From: Devosia ureilytica
GTDB lineage: Bacteria > Pseudomonadota > Alphaproteobacteria > Rhizobiales > Devosiaceae
Direction: 5' to 3'
DNA length: 64,000 nt
Assembly: GCF_024273195.1 (NCBI RefSeq)
Contig: NZ_JAMZCU010000006.1
Coordinates: 62,001 to 126,000 of the forward strand
Positions 35,042 to 45,453 of the stretch are shown one piece after another. The notes below the pieces were generated by a model. The model did no database searches. It saw only the letters and a program-made list of their open reading frames with translations, and was not told the DNA's origin. A program made the translations under genes and the position numbers. Each line of letters starts with the position of its first letter. Within the stretch, counting starts at the first letter, position 1.

Positions 35042-35863
35042 GTGAGTACCTCCGTGACTGACCACCTCGCCCAATTGGCCCAAGCGGACTTCCCGCCGTT
35101 TGCGCCGGGCAGCGTCTGGCTTGTTGGCGCCGGACCGGGCGGGCCGGGCCTGCTGACGCTATTGGCCTTCCACGCCCTGGGTCAGGCTGACGTGATCGTC
35201 CACGACGCGCTCGTATCGCCCGAAATCCTCGCCCTGGCGCCGGCCCACATCGAACGCATTCATGCCGGCAAGCGCGGTGGCAAGCCGTCCCCCAAACAGG
35301 CCGACATCACGATCCGCCTGATCGAACTGGCGCGTCAGGGCAAGCGCGTCCTGCGGTTGAAGGGCGGCGACCCCTTTATGTTTGGGCGTGGCGGCGAGGA
35401 GGCGGGCGAACTGGTCCGCGCCGGCATCGCCTTTCGCATCGTCCCGGGCATTTCTTCTGGCCTCGGTGGCCTCGCCTATGCCGGCCTGCCGGTCACCCAT
35501 CGCGACACCAATCAGGCCGTCATTTTCCTCACAGGCCACGATGAAACCGGCGCAGTACCGGGTGCGGTCAATTGGGCCGCGGTCGCTCAGGCGGCGCCGG
35601 TTATCGTCATGTTCATGGCCGTCAAGCATCTGCCCACCATTGCCGCGCAATTGCTGGCGGCGGGGCGCCAGCCTGACGAAGCGCTGACCATTGTTTCCCA
35701 TGTCGCGGGCCCCGCCCAGACCGTCCTCGAAACCACCCTGGGCGCAGCCGGATCGCTGGTGGATGTTCCCACGCCGGCAATCGTCGTTCTGGGTCCGGTG
35801 GCGCGCTTTCGCGGCCAGCTCGATTGGTATGTCGGCGAGGTGCGGAGGCATGTCTTTGGCTAA
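35042..35863 (+). CDS. cobA: Uroporphyrinogen-III C-methyltransferase (SUMT)
   Basis: 273 residues. Methylates uroporphyrinogen III at C2 and C7 to precorrin-2, the entry to corrins and siroheme. SAM site WLVGAGPGGPGLLTLLA, KRGGKPSPKQADI, LRLKGGDPFMFGRGGEEA and PGISSGLGGLAYAGLPVTHR. GTG start at 35042. Overlaps cobB by 14 bases. Only the methyltransferase is encoded; there is no CysG dehydrogenase part. Confidence 0.95.
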   Translation: MSTSVTDHLAQLAQADFPPFAPGSVWLVGAGPGGPGLLTLLAFHALGQADVIVHDALVSPEILALAPAHIERIHAGKRGGKPSPKQADITIRLIELARQGKRVLRLKGGDPFMFGRGGEEAGELVRAGIAFRIVPGISSGLGGLAYAGLPVTHRDTNQAVIFLTGHDETGAVPGAVNWAAVAQAAPVIVMFMAVKHLPTIAAQLLAAGRQPDEALTIVSHVAGPAQTVLETTLGAAGSLVDVPTPAIVVLGPVARFRGQLDWYVGEVRRHVFG

Positions 35864-37145
35864 GGGATTTGTTGTCGCGGCCCCCCGTTCGGGATCTGGC
35901 AAGACGCTGGTGACCCTTGGCCTGCTGGCGGCCCTGCGCCGGCGTGGTCTTATCGTGGCTCCGGCCAAGACCGGGCCGGACTATATCGACCCCGCGTTTC
36001 TGGGGTTGGCCGCCGGGCGAGAAGCGATCAATCTTGATCCCTGGGCCATGTCGTCCACACAGGTCCAGAGCCTCGCCGCGCAGCACGCGACCGGAGCGGA
36101 CCTGCTTGTGGTGGAGGGGGTGATGGGTCTTTTTGATGCCGCGGCTGACGGGCATGGATCGACCGGCGATCTTGCCGAAACGCTCGGCCTACCGGTGATC
36201 TTCGTGGTCGATGCCGACCGCCACAGCCAATCGGTGGCGCCGCTGGTGGCGGGCTTTGCCCATTGGCGGCCCGGTGTGCGCGTGGCCGGGGTCATTCTCA
36301 ATCGGGTCGCCAGCTCCCGGCATGAACGCATGCTGGTCACAGCCCTCAAGGCGACTGGTCTACCGCTGCTGGGCGCAGTGCCGCGCCGCAACGAATTGGT
36401 GGTGCCTGAACGTCACCTCGGCCTGACCCTGCCGGGCGAACTGCCCGCGTTCAGCACTTTCCTCGATGCCGCTGCGGAGGCAATCGGCGACTTTATCGAT
36501 CTCGATGCGCTATTGGGTATGGCCACCCCCGTCGCCGACCACGACACCCTGCCATCGGCGCTGCCGCCCTTGGGCCAGCGCATGGCGATTGCCCGCGATG
36601 CCGCCTTTGCGTTTCTCTATCCGCATCTGCTCGATGGCTGGCGGGCCGCCGGGGCCGAGCTGAGCTTCTTCTCGCCGCTGGCCGATGAAGCGCCATCCTC
36701 TGACGCCGATGCGGTCTTGCTGCCCGGCGGCTATCCCGAATTGCATGGTCGGACGCTCTCAGTAGCCAGCGCCTTCCATGCCGGCCTTTTCGCCGCCCGT
36801 GACCGGGGCGCGCTGATCTATGGTGAATGCGGGGGCTTCATGGCACTGGGCGAAGCGCTGGTCGACAAGGACGGGGTCAGCCACGCCATGTCAGGACTAT
36901 TGCCGGTGGTGACCCGCATTGATCGGCCCAAACGGGTGCTGGGCTATCGCCGCCTGCTGCACGAGAGCGCTCTGCCTTGGCCAAGCGGGCTCAATGGCCA
37001 CGAATTCCACTATTCTTCGGCCAAACAGACCGGTCTGCCGCCGCTGTTCGAAGCGCTCGACGCCGAGGGCATACGGCAATTGCCCATGGGTGGCCAACTC
37101 GGTCGTGTCATGGGGTCTTACGCCCACGTCATCGCTGCGGCATAA
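35850..37145 (+). CDS. cobB: Hydrogenobyrinic acid a,c-diamide synthase
   Basis: 431 residues; glutamine-dependent amidation of carboxylates a and c. An N-terminal dethiobiotin-synthetase-like domain has [15 protein letters not shown] and [13 protein letters not shown]. The C-terminal GATase-like domain has the catalytic Cys in [14 protein letters not shown] and the conserved His in NGHEFHYSS. The ATG at 35850 lies inside the cobA end; the earlier in-frame start is inside cobA and unlike the family. cobQ follows seven bases after the stop. Confidence 0.95.
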   Translation: MSLAKGFVVAAPRSGSGKTLVTLGLLAALRRRGLIVAPAKTGPDYIDPAFLGLAAGREAINLDPWAMSSTQVQSLAAQHATGADLLVVEGVMGLFDAAADGHGSTGDLAETLGLPVIFVVDADRHSQSVAPLVAGFAHWRPGVRVAGVILNRVASSRHERMLVTALKATGLPLLGAVPRRNELVVPERHLGLTLPGELPAFSTFLDAAAEAIGDFIDLDALLGMATPVADHDTLPSALPPLGQRMAIARDAAFAFLYPHLLDGWRAAGAELSFFSPLADEAPSSDADAVLLPGGYPELHGRTLSVASAFHAGLFAARDRGALIYGECGGFMALGEALVDKDGVSHAMSGLLPVVTRIDRPKRVLGYRRLLHESALPWPSGLNGHEFHYSSAKQTGLPPLFEALDAEGIRQLPMGGQLGRVMGSYAHVIAAA

Positions 37146-37152
37146 GACACGA

Positions 37153-38610
37153 ATGACCAAAGTCATCATGTTTATGGGCACCGGCTCCGACGTCGGCAAA
37201 TCGCTGATCGTGGCGGGGCTTTGCCGCGCGCTGAGTAATCGCGGCATCCGCGTCGCACCGTTCAAGCCACAGAACATGAGCAATAATGCCGCCGTCACCA
37301 TGGATGGCGGCGAAATCGGTCGCGCCCAAGCCCTGCAGGCGCGCGCCGCCCGCCGCAATCCCATCACCGCGATGAACCCGGTTCTTTTGAAACCCGAGGG
37401 CGAGACCGGGTCGCAGGTCGTGGTGCGTGGCCAACGTCGCGCCAGTCTCTCTGCACGCCAATATTGGGCAGATCGCGGCCAGCTTCTGCCCGAAGTGCTC
37501 CACGCCTTCCGCGACCTTGCCGCCACGACAGATTATGTGCTGGTCGAAGGCGCCGGCAGCGCCTCCGAGGTGAATCTGCGCGCTGGCGATATTGCCAATT
37601 TCGGCTTTGCTCGCGCCGCCAATGTGCCGGTGGTGCTGATTGGCGATATCCATCGCGGCGGCGTCATCGCCTCCATCGTCGGAACGCTTGCGGTCATCGA
37701 TCCCGAAGATGCGGCGCTGGTCCGCGCCAGTCTCATCAACAAATTCTTTGGCGATCCGGCCCTGTTCGAGGCGGGCAAAGCTTTCCTCGCGGAACGGACG
37801 GGACTGCCCTGCTTCGGACCGGTGCCGCATTTTGCCGACGCGGCCAAATTGCCCGCCGAGGATGCCTTGGCGCTGGAGAGCTATTCCGGTGGTTCGGGCG
37901 CTTTCCATGTCGTGGTGCCGCGCCTGCCGCGCATCGCCAATTTTGACGACCTCGATCCGTTGCGCGCCGAACCGGGCGTCACCCTCACGCTGGTGCAAGC
38001 CGGCCACGCACTACCGCGCAACGCGGACCTGGTCCTCTTGCCCGGCTCCAAGGCCACGCGCGCCGACCTCGCCGCATTGCGAGCGAATGGCTGGGACATC
38101 GATATTATCGCCCACCACCGCGCCGGGGGCAGCGTCATCGGCATTTGCGGCGGCTACCAGATGCTGGGTCGATTGATCGCCGATCCCGAAGGCATCGAGG
38201 GTGCGCCGGGGGTGAGCGAGGGCCTTAGCCTGCTCGATGTGGAGACCGTCCTGGCACCAACAAAGCAGTTGCGCAGCGAAGCTGCGGTCCACCTTGGCTC
38301 GGGCGAAGCCCTTTCCGGTTATCACATGCATATGGGTGTCACCGCCGGACCCGACCGCAACCGTGCCTTTGCCCGGGTCGGCACCGAGCCCGAAGGCTCC
38401 GTGAGTGTCGACGGCCGGGTGATGGGCACCTATCTCCATGGCCTCTTCGCGGCCGACGGCTTCCGCCGCGCCTTTCTTGGCCAGGCCGCCAGTCCCGACC
38501 TCGCCTTCGAGGCCGGCGTGGACCTTGCGCTGGACGGTTTTGCCAACCACCTCGAAACCCATATCGATATCGACCGCCTCCTGGCCCTCGCCGCAATTGT
38601 GGAGACCTGA
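37153..38610 (+). CDS. cobQ: Cobyric acid synthase
   Basis: 485 residues; amidates positions b, d, e and g of adenosylcobyrinic acid a,c-diamide. P-loop-like [36 protein letters not shown], GATase Cys in [14 protein letters not shown], and [10 protein letters not shown] and GTYLHGLFA. The ATG at 37153 gives the usual N-terminus. The run cobA-cobB-cobQ-cobD has gaps of at most seven bases and reads as one operon. Confidence 0.96.
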   Translation: MTKVIMFMGTGSDVGKSLIVAGLCRALSNRGIRVAPFKPQNMSNNAAVTMDGGEIGRAQALQARAARRNPITAMNPVLLKPEGETGSQVVVRGQRRASLSARQYWADRGQLLPEVLHAFRDLAATTDYVLVEGAGSASEVNLRAGDIANFGFARAANVPVVLIGDIHRGGVIASIVGTLAVIDPEDAALVRASLINKFFGDPALFEAGKAFLAERTGLPCFGPVPHFADAAKLPAEDALALESYSGGSGAFHVVVPRLPRIANFDDLDPLRAEPGVTLTLVQAGHALPRNADLVLLPGSKATRADLAALRANGWDIDIIAHHRAGGSVIGICGGYQMLGRLIADPEGIEGAPGVSEGLSLLDVETVLAPTKQLRSEAAVHLGSGEALSGYHMHMGVTAGPDRNRAFARVGTEPEGSVSVDGRVMGTYLHGLFAADGFRRAFLGQAASPDLAFEAGVDLALDGFANHLETHIDIDRLLALAAIVET

Positions 38611-38613
38611 TTC

Positions 38614-39576
38614 TTGGAGCCTCTGATTTCACCCCTGGCGCTCGCCATCGAACGGCAGCTCGGTTACCCGCAAGCGCTGGTGCAGCGCATTGGCCATCCG
38701 GTCATGTGGTTCGGCAAGCTGATCAGTTTTTGCGAGACCCGCCTCAATACACAGAAGCGCACGCCGGCGCAGCGCAAGCTTGCGGGCATTGTCGCGCTCG
38801 GCCTGTTGTTGCTTTCGGTGCTGATCGTCACGGTTGGTATCCGCACCATCCTCTCATGGCTGCCGCTCGGCTGGGTGGTGGAGATGTTGCTGGCCACGGC
38901 CTTCCTGGCGCAAAAGGAACTCGGTCGGGCCGTAACCGCCGTCTCCGACGCCCTGCGCAGCTCGCTCGAGGCGGGCCGCGAAGCCGTCAGCCATGTGGTT
39001 GGCCGCGACCCTCAGGCGCTTGACGAGGCGGGCGTTGCCCGCGCCGCCATCGAAACGCTGGCTGAAAGCACCTCGGACGGGGTGGTTGCGCCATGGTTCT
39101 TCCTGGTGCTGTTCGGCCTGCCCGGGATTGCGCTCTACAAGGCCGTCAACACCGCCGATAGCATGATCGGCCATCTCGACGATCGTTATCGCGACTATGG
39201 CTGGGCAGCGGCCAAGTTCGACGATGTGCTGAATTGGATCCCCGCCCGCTTCACCGCCGTTCTCGTCACCACTGCCTGTTTCTTCGTCTCTGGCGCCAGT
39301 CCAGGCCGGGCCTGGGCCATTGCCCGGCGCGATGCGCCCAAGCATGATTCGCCCAATGCCGGCTGGCCCGAAGCTGCCTTTGCCGGGGCACTGAACTTCA
39401 AGCTCGGCGGGCCTCGCAGCTATGATGGCGAACTGGTCGACCTGCCTGCCTTTGGCGATGGCAAGCCGGCGCTCGGGCCCAGCGATATCCTCCTGGCGGT
39501 GCTGCTCTACCGGCGAACGCTTGATGTTCTGCTCGGCGTCAGTGCCGTTTTGGCAGTGATGCTGCTGCTCAGTTAA
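38614..39576 (+). CDS. cobD: Adenosylcobinamide-phosphate synthase (CbiB type)
   Basis: 320-residue integral membrane protein that attaches aminopropanol (phosphate) to adenosylcobyric acid. Helices include GIVALGLLLLSVLIVTVGI. Conserved blocks are LAESTSDGVVAPWFFL, NTADSMIGHLDDRYRDYGW, PSDILLAVLLYRRTL and NAGWPEAAFAGALNFKLGGP. Starts with TTG four bases after cobQ, with GGAG ten bases upstream. Its end overlaps cobP (opposite strand) by eight bases. Confidence 0.95.
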   Translation: MEPLISPLALAIERQLGYPQALVQRIGHPVMWFGKLISFCETRLNTQKRTPAQRKLAGIVALGLLLLSVLIVTVGIRTILSWLPLGWVVEMLLATAFLAQKELGRAVTAVSDALRSSLEAGREAVSHVVGRDPQALDEAGVARAAIETLAESTSDGVVAPWFFLVLFGLPGIALYKAVNTADSMIGHLDDRYRDYGWAAAKFDDVLNWIPARFTAVLVTTACFFVSGASPGRAWAIARRDAPKHDSPNAGWPEAAFAGALNFKLGGPRSYDGELVDLPAFGDGKPALGPSDILLAVLLYRRTLDVLLGVSAVLAVMLLLS

Positions 39577-40105
39577 GGGCTGGGGGCGCGTCGCCCTTCA
39601 TGGTCAGCGGCAGTCCGGCGGCGATGAAATAAACATCGTCGCAAATCTCCGCCAGCCGTTGATGCGCCGAGCCCGCCAGATCGCGGAATGTTCGCGCCAT
39701 CGCGTTATCGGGCACAATGCCTAAGCCCACTTCGTTGCTGACCAGAATCACCTTGGCCTGATGGAATTCCACCAAGGTGGCGCACAATTCGCTGACGGCG
39801 GTGGCGACATCGGCATTGGCAATCAGCAGATTGGTGATCCAGAGGGTGAGGCAATCGACCAGAATGACATCGTGCTTACCGCCGGCTTTCAATATGGCGT
39901 GCGAAAGCTCGGTGGGCTCCTCGATAGTGGTGAAACGCTCGCCCCGGCTGGCCTGATGGCTCGAGACCCGGTCGCGCATTTCGTGGTCGAGAATGTCTGC
40001 TGTGGCCAGGTATGCCGGGCGCGAACCGGCATGTAGCGCCAGCCGCTCTGCAAAGGCCGTCTTGCCCGAGCGAGCGCCGCCCAGAACCAGGCAATGTCGT
40101 GTCAT
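39569..40105 (-). CDS. cobP: Adenosylcobinamide kinase / guanylyltransferase
   Basis: 178 residues; phosphorylates adenosylcobinamide and converts it to the GDP form (CobU in enterics). P-loop LVLGGARSGKTAFAERLA, VDCLTLWITNLLI and EVGLGIVPDNAMARTFRD. Convergent with cobD. Transcribed away from the sugar-kinase operon, with which it shares a 280-base divergent promoter region (40106-40385), where I see no riboswitch. Confidence 0.95.
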   Translation of the reverse strand: MTRHCLVLGGARSGKTAFAERLALHAGSRPAYLATADILDHEMRDRVSSHQASRGERFTTIEEPTELSHAILKAGGKHDVILVDCLTLWITNLLIANADVATAVSELCATLVEFHQAKVILVSNEVGLGIVPDNAMARTFRDLAGSAHQRLAEICDDVYFIAAGLPLTMKGDAPPALN

Positions 40106-40385
40106 GGTGCCTTCCTCTACGGGCGCCGCCGCGGCCCGGATATGTTAGTGATACCTTCGCCCCAAACGAGGGTAGGGGGCAAGCCGTTCCGCTCCTGGGC
40201 CGGTCGCGCACGCAAGCCATGCAAAAGCACGCCTTGGCAGGTGCATTTTCTTGGGCCTACTACTTTCGTCTTAGCGTCTTTCGCACTATGGTCCGCGCGA
40301 AAATGACCACCTAGTTTGGGAGCATGGGTAAGGGCATTCGCCCCTGGCCTTTCAGTTCCCCTCCTTTCCGACGGAGTTGCCTTTC

Positions 40386-41327
40386 GTGTCCCGATATTAC
40401 CTTGGCGTTGACGGTGGGGGCACAAATTGCCGCGTGCGCCTGGCCAACGAGCATCTCGAGACACTGGCCGAGGTCAAGAACGGCCGCTCAAACCTGCAAA
40501 TCGACGGTGGCGAACCCGCTTTCAAGGCAATCAGCGACGGCGCGCGCGATGTGTTTAAGGCCGCCGGCGTCGACTTTGCCGAGGCCGCGAACACCTATGC
40601 CTGCTTCGGCATGGCTGGCGGGCGCATGGATTCGGCGCGCGATGCCTTTGCCGCGCGCCCCTGGCCCTTCGCCGGGGTGAAGGTGTACGACGATATCGAC
40701 ATTGCCCATGCTGGGGCGCTGGGTGGCGAAGAGGGTGGCGTTGTCATCATCGGCACCGGTTCGGCGGCCATGTCCATCGTCAATGGGACCCGCCATCAGG
40801 CCGGCGGCTGGGGCTTTCACATCGGCGACCAGATGTCGGGTGCCATCCTCGGTCGCGAACTCGCCCGCTATGCTGTCGAGGCTGAGGACGGGCTGGTTGA
40901 AGCCTCGCCGCTGACCAAGGCGGTCATTGCAGCATTGGGCGGCGACAATCAGGGCGTCATGACCTGGTCGTTTGCCACCGAAATGGATCTCCAGTTATTG
41001 AGCCGCGACGGTTCGGAAGGCTGCGACGATGCGCTGGTGGGCCGGGCGCCCGGCGAATTCGGCAAGCTTATGCCGCTGCTGTTCGACTATCTCGAAAAGA
41101 ACGACCCGGTCGCCAACAAGATGCTCGCCATCCAACTGGGCTATGTCGATACCTATGTGAACTGGTTCAAGGGTCATGGCGCCTCAGTCATGGCCATTGT
41201 CGGGGGACTGGGGCACCGCCTCTTCCCCATTCTGTCGCAGCATTATGGTGACTTTGTCGCCCTGCCCAAATACGAACCCCTGCATGGCGCGGTGATCCTC
41301 GCCAGACAGAACTTCGCGTCAAATTAA
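40386..41327 (+). CDS. BadF/BadG-type sugar kinase (N-acetylglucosamine/glucosamine kinase-like)
   Basis: 313-residue ASKHA-fold ATPase: phosphate-1 loop YYLGVDGGGTNCRVRLANEH, GIGTGSAAMS-like VVIIGTGSAAMSIV and adenosine motif VMAIVGGLGHRL. The family phosphorylates N-acetylglucosamine or glucosamine. The GTG at 40386 is chosen over the TTG at 40377 because GGAG is nine bases before it. zwf follows 11 bases after the stop, so the kinase leads the Entner-Doudoroff operon, a position where a glucokinase is often found; it may phosphorylate glucose or an amino sugar. Confidence 0.85.
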   Translation: MSRYYLGVDGGGTNCRVRLANEHLETLAEVKNGRSNLQIDGGEPAFKAISDGARDVFKAAGVDFAEAANTYACFGMAGGRMDSARDAFAARPWPFAGVKVYDDIDIAHAGALGGEEGGVVIIGTGSAAMSIVNGTRHQAGGWGFHIGDQMSGAILGRELARYAVEAEDGLVEASPLTKAVIAALGGDNQGVMTWSFATEMDLQLLSRDGSEGCDDALVGRAPGEFGKLMPLLFDYLEKNDPVANKMLAIQLGYVDTYVNWFKGHGASVMAIVGGLGHRLFPILSQHYGDFVALPKYEPLHGAVILARQNFASN

Positions 41328-41338
41328 GGGACCCCGAT

Positions 41339-42823
41339 TTGTCCAGCCGCATCATTCCCGTCCAGCCCTTCGACTATGTGGTGTTTGGCGCCACCGGAGA
41401 CCTGACCAAGCGCAAGCTGATCCCGGCGCTCTACCATCGATTCAAGGATGGGCAGTTCGACGAACAGAGCCGCATCATCGGCGTGTCTCGCTCCAAGCTG
41501 AGCGACGCCGAGTTCCAGACGCTGGCCAGCGACGCCGTCAGCCAGTTCGTTGAGAAAGACTATCAGGACCCCGCCGTCACCAAGCGGTTCCTCTCCATCT
41601 TCTCCTATGTGGTCAACGACGTGTCCAATGAGGCCGGCTGGGGCGATCTCAAGAAGGCCCTGCGGGACGATGCCAACGTGGTGCGCGCCTTCTATCTGGC
41701 CGTGGCGCCCGATCTTTTCGAGCCTATCGCCGAGCAGCTTGCCAAGACCAAGGTTTATCGCCGCGACGCACGCGTCGTCATCGAAAAGCCCCTGGGCCAC
41801 GACCTGGCATCATCCATCGAGATCAACGATGGCGTCGCCAAGATTTTCAAGGAAGATCAGGTCTATCGCATCGACCATTACCTGGGCAAAGAGACGGTGC
41901 AGAACCTGCTCGCTCTGCGTTTTGCCAATACGTTGTTCGAGCCGATCTGGAATTCCGCCCACATCGACCACGTGCAGCTGACCGTTGCGGAATCGGTCGG
42001 CGCCGGTACGCGCGGCTATTACGACGAGAGTGGCGCCCTGCGCGACATGATCCAGAACCACATGCTGCAGCTGCTCTGCCTTGTGGCCATGGAGCCGCCG
42101 GCCAGCGACGACGCCAATGCCCTGCGCGACGAAAAGCTCAAGGTGCTGCGTGCCCTGCGGCCCATCACCAATGGCGAAGTAGCAGCCAAGACGGTGCGCG
42201 GCCAGTACCGCGGCGTCAAATCCGAGACCGCCTCGGTTGCCAGCTACCAGGATGAACTGCCCGACGACAAGAAGGGGAGCCACACCGAGACCTTCGTGGC
42301 GCTCAAGGCGGAAATCGACAACTGGCGCTGGGCCGGGGTGCCGTTCTACCTGCGCACCGGCAAGCGCATGGCCGAGCGTGTTTCGGAAATCTGCATCCAG
42401 TTCAAGCCGATCCCGCATTCGATCTTTGATCATGCCGAGGGTGCGCCCAAGGCCAACAAGCTGATCATCCGCCTGCAGCCCGATGAGGGCGTCAAGATGA
42501 TGATGATGATCAAGGACCCGGGTCCGGGCGGCATGCGCCTGCGTCAGGTGCCGCTCAATCTTTCGTTCGCCGAGACGTTCACCGAGCGCACGCCCGAAGC
42601 CTACGAACGCCTGCTGCTCGATGTGGTGCGCGGCAACCAGACGCTGTTCATGCGCCGCGATGAGTTGGAAGCGGCTTGGCGCTGGGTCGATCCGATCCGT
42701 GAAGCCTGGGACCGCGCCTCCGAGCCGCCCCAGACTTACACCGCCGGAACCTGGGGCCCGAGCGGCGCCGTGGCGCTGATCGAACGGGACGGTCGCACCT
42801 GGTATGAGGGCCCGCACTCGTGA
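41339..42823 (+). CDS. zwf: Glucose-6-phosphate 1-dehydrogenase
   Basis: 494 residues; makes 6-phosphogluconolactone with NADP+. Nucleotide site VFGATGDLTKRKLIPALYHR and the active-site signature RIDHYLGKETVQN (~residue 178), with VIEKPLGHDLASS. Starts with TTG behind AAGGGA. pgl overlaps the stop by four bases. Confidence 0.97.
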   Translation: MSSRIIPVQPFDYVVFGATGDLTKRKLIPALYHRFKDGQFDEQSRIIGVSRSKLSDAEFQTLASDAVSQFVEKDYQDPAVTKRFLSIFSYVVNDVSNEAGWGDLKKALRDDANVVRAFYLAVAPDLFEPIAEQLAKTKVYRRDARVVIEKPLGHDLASSIEINDGVAKIFKEDQVYRIDHYLGKETVQNLLALRFANTLFEPIWNSAHIDHVQLTVAESVGAGTRGYYDESGALRDMIQNHMLQLLCLVAMEPPASDDANALRDEKLKVLRALRPITNGEVAAKTVRGQYRGVKSETASVASYQDELPDDKKGSHTETFVALKAEIDNWRWAGVPFYLRTGKRMAERVSEICIQFKPIPHSIFDHAEGAPKANKLIIRLQPDEGVKMMMMIKDPGPGGMRLRQVPLNLSFAETFTERTPEAYERLLLDVVRGNQTLFMRRDELEAAWRWVDPIREAWDRASEPPQTYTAGTWGPSGAVALIERDGRTWYEGPHS

Positions 42824-43515
42824 GCATTGACCGCCGCAGCTTTGCCGACAAGCCGACCCTTGCCAAGGAACTGGCCGAGGCGGTAGCCGAGCGCATCAAC
42901 GCCGCCATTGCCGAGCGTGGTTCGGCCGCCATTGCGGTCAGCGGCGGCTCGACCCCGGCAAAGTTCTTCCAGGCTCTGGGCAAGACCAAGACCATTGATT
43001 GGGACAAGGTCGTGGTGACGCTGGTCGACGAGCGCTGGGTCGACGAAACCAGCGACCGCTCCAATGCCATGCTGGTCAACGAGAAAATGCTGCAAGGCCC
43101 CGCCGCGACAGCGCGTTTCTTCCCGCTCTATTCGGGTGGCGACGAGCCGACAGACGAAGCGATTGCCAGGACAAATGCCTTGATGGCAGACCTGCCGCAG
43201 CCCTTTGCCGCCGTGATCCTGGGCATGGGCAATGACGGGCATACAGCGAGCTTTTTCCCCGGCGGCGACACGCTGGACGCCGCCTTGACCGGCGCTGGCC
43301 CGACCCTGGCCATCCGCGCGCCCGGCGCCGGCGAACCGCGCGTGACCTTTACCTTGCCCCGCCTCTTGGAGGCCGATGGCCTCTACCTTCACATCGAAGG
43401 TGAGGAGAAGGCCAATGTGCTCGACGCGGCGCTGGGCGATGGTCCGGTCGCGGACATGCCGATCCGCGCCGTGCTGCGCTCGGGCGCGCCGGTAACAGTT
43501 TACTGGTGCCCCTGA
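42820..43515 (+). CDS. pgl: 6-phosphogluconolactonase
   Basis: 231 residues of the DevB type: IAVSGGSTPAKFFQALG, VTLVDERWVDETSDRSN and GMGNDGHTASFFPGG. Hydrolyses the lactone made by Zwf. GTG start overlaps zwf (GTGA), giving tight coupling. Confidence 0.96.
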   Translation: MSIDRRSFADKPTLAKELAEAVAERINAAIAERGSAAIAVSGGSTPAKFFQALGKTKTIDWDKVVVTLVDERWVDETSDRSNAMLVNEKMLQGPAATARFFPLYSGGDEPTDEAIARTNALMADLPQPFAAVILGMGNDGHTASFFPGGDTLDAALTGAGPTLAIRAPGAGEPRVTFTLPRLLEADGLYLHIEGEEKANVLDAALGDGPVADMPIRAVLRSGAPVTVYWCP

Positions 43516-43638
43516 GGCTCCTGGGGCGGTCCCCAATCGACCGCTCCGGCCGCCAATAGGTGCCAGTATTTTGATGCAAGGACTTCCGCGCCAGCGGCCC
43601 CCTTCTGGCGCGACCTTGCGAGATATTGGAGTGAATGC

Positions 43639-45453
43639 ATGACTGTTCGCCAAGCCATCCAGGACGTGACCGACCGTATTGCGGCCCGCAGCGGCGACAG
43701 CCGTCGCGACTATCTCAACCGCCTCGACGCCGCCAAGGAGCAGGGCGTCTATCGCTCGGCCCTGTCCTGCGGCAATCTCGCCCATGGTTTTGCCGCCTGC
43801 AGCCCCTCCGAGAAGGCGGCGCTGGCTGGCAACAAGACGCTCAATCTGGGCATCATCAATTCCTACAATGATATGCTGAGCGCCCATCAGCCCTATCAAT
43901 TCTATCCCGAGATCATCAAGCAGGCGGCCCGCGAGATCGGCGCCACCGCGCAGGTGGCGGGCGGTGTTCCGGCCATGTGCGACGGTGTTACCCAGGGCCA
44001 GCCTGGGATGGACCTGTCGCTGTTCAGCCGCGATGTGATCGCCATGGCCACCGCTATTTCGCTCTCTCACAACATGTTCGACGCGGCGGTTTATCTCGGC
44101 ATCTGCGACAAGATCGTGCCCGGCCTCGTCATCGGGGCGCTGAGCTTTGGGCATCTGCCGGCCGTTTTCATTCCCGCCGGTCCCATGCCCTCGGGCCTGC
44201 CGAACGACGAGAAGAGCAAGGTCCGCCAGCTCTATATGGAGGGCAAGGTCGGCCGGGCCGAACTGCTCGAGGCCGAGTCCAAGTCCTACCATTCGGCCGG
44301 CACCTGCACCTTCTATGGAACGGCCAATTCCAACCAGATGCTCATGGAAATCATGGGCCTGCACCTGCCCGGCGCCAGCTTCGTCAATCCAGGCACACCG
44401 CTGCGCGATGCACTGACCCGCGAAGCCACCAAGCGAGCGTTGTCGCTGACCGCGCTTGGCAATAACTATACGCCCATTGGCCACATCATGGATGAAAAGG
44501 CGATCGTGAACGGCCTTGTGGGTCTGCACGCCACGGGTGGCTCGACCAACCATACCATGCACCTGATCGCCATGGCCGCTGCCGCCGGGTTGCAGGTGAC
44601 CTGGGACGACATGAGCGACCTTTCGGACGCAACGCCGCTCCTCGCCCGCGTCTATCCCAACGGCGTGGCCGATGTGAACCATTTCCATGCGGCCGGCGGC
44701 ATGGGTTTCCTCATCAAGGAACTGCTCAACGACGGTTATCTGCATGAGGACGTCAAGACCGTCTGGGGGGCTGGGCTGTCCAATTACACGGTGGAAGCCA
44801 AGCTGATAGAGGATGCGCTGAGCTTCGAGCAGGCGCCCGAGGAAAGCGCGCTGCCCAAGGTGCTGACCAGCACCAAGACGCCGTTCCAGCCGACCGGCGG
44901 CCTCAAGCTCCTCAAGGGTAATCTCGGGCGCTCGGTGATCAAGGTCTCTGCCGTCAAGCCCGAGCATCGCGTGGTCGAAGCGCCCGCCCGGGTGTTCCAC
45001 GGCCAGGAAGGCCTGCAGGCAGCCTTCAAGGCGGGCGAGCTGACCGGCGACATGATCGCCGTGGTGCGCTTCTCCGGCCCCGGCGCCATCGGCATGCCCG
45101 AATTGCACAAGCTGACGCCGGCGCTTGGCGTCCTGCAGGATCGCGGCTTCAAGGTGGCTCTATTGACCGATGGCCGCATGTCCGGCGCCTCGGGCAAGGT
45201 GCCCGCTGCCATCCACATGACCCCAGAGGCCATGAACGGCGGTCCGATCAGCAAGATCCGCGACGGCGACATGATCCGGCTCGATGCCAATGAGGGCACG
45301 CTGACCTTCCTCGGCGACGAGAAGGAATTCTTCTCCCGCACCCCCGCCACCGAGGACCTGCGCAGCCAGCATTTCGGCATGGGCCGCGAACTCTTCGCCG
45401 GCTTCCGCAGCCTCGTTGGCGTCGCCGACAAGGGCGCCAGCGTCTTCAACTGA
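43639..45453 (+). CDS. edd: Phosphogluconate dehydratase
   Basis: 604 residues of the IlvD/Edd family, converting 6-phosphogluconate to KDPG. Fe-S cysteines are in [29 protein letters not shown] and [33 protein letters not shown] and [18 protein letters not shown] also fit. 123 bases after pgl; no eda in the window. Stop overlaps the HTH-citrate-synthase gene by eight bases tail-to-tail. Confidence 0.97.
   Translation: MTVRQAIQDVTDRIAARSGDSRRDYLNRLDAAKEQGVYRSALSCGNLAHGFAACSPSEKAALAGNKTLNLGIINSYNDMLSAHQPYQFYPEIIKQAAREIGATAQVAGGVPAMCDGVTQGQPGMDLSLFSRDVIAMATAISLSHNMFDAAVYLGICDKIVPGLVIGALSFGHLPAVFIPAGPMPSGLPNDEKSKVRQLYMEGKVGRAELLEAESKSYHSAGTCTFYGTANSNQMLMEIMGLHLPGASFVNPGTPLRDALTREATKRALSLTALGNNYTPIGHIMDEKAIVNGLVGLHATGGSTNHTMHLIAMAAAAGLQVTWDDMSDLSDATPLLARVYPNGVADVNHFHAAGGMGFLIKELLNDGYLHEDVKTVWGAGLSNYTVEAKLIEDALSFEQAPEESALPKVLTSTKTPFQPTGGLKLLKGNLGRSVIKVSAVKPEHRVVEAPARVFHGQEGLQAAFKAGELTGDMIAVVRFSGPGAIGMPELHKLTPALGVLQDRGFKVALLTDGRMSGASGKVPAAIHMTPEAMNGGPISKIRDGDMIRLDANEGTLTFLGDEKEFFSRTPATEDLRSQHFGMGRELFAGFRSLVGVADKGASVFN

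Noticed and set aside
40106-40385. A third cobalamin riboswitch before cobP or the sugar kinase
   Set aside because: Neither strand shows the GCCACTG or B12-box landmarks.
42736-45108. A 790-codon minus-strand frame
   Set aside because: Antisense to pgl and edd, both with full active-site motifs; composition artefact.
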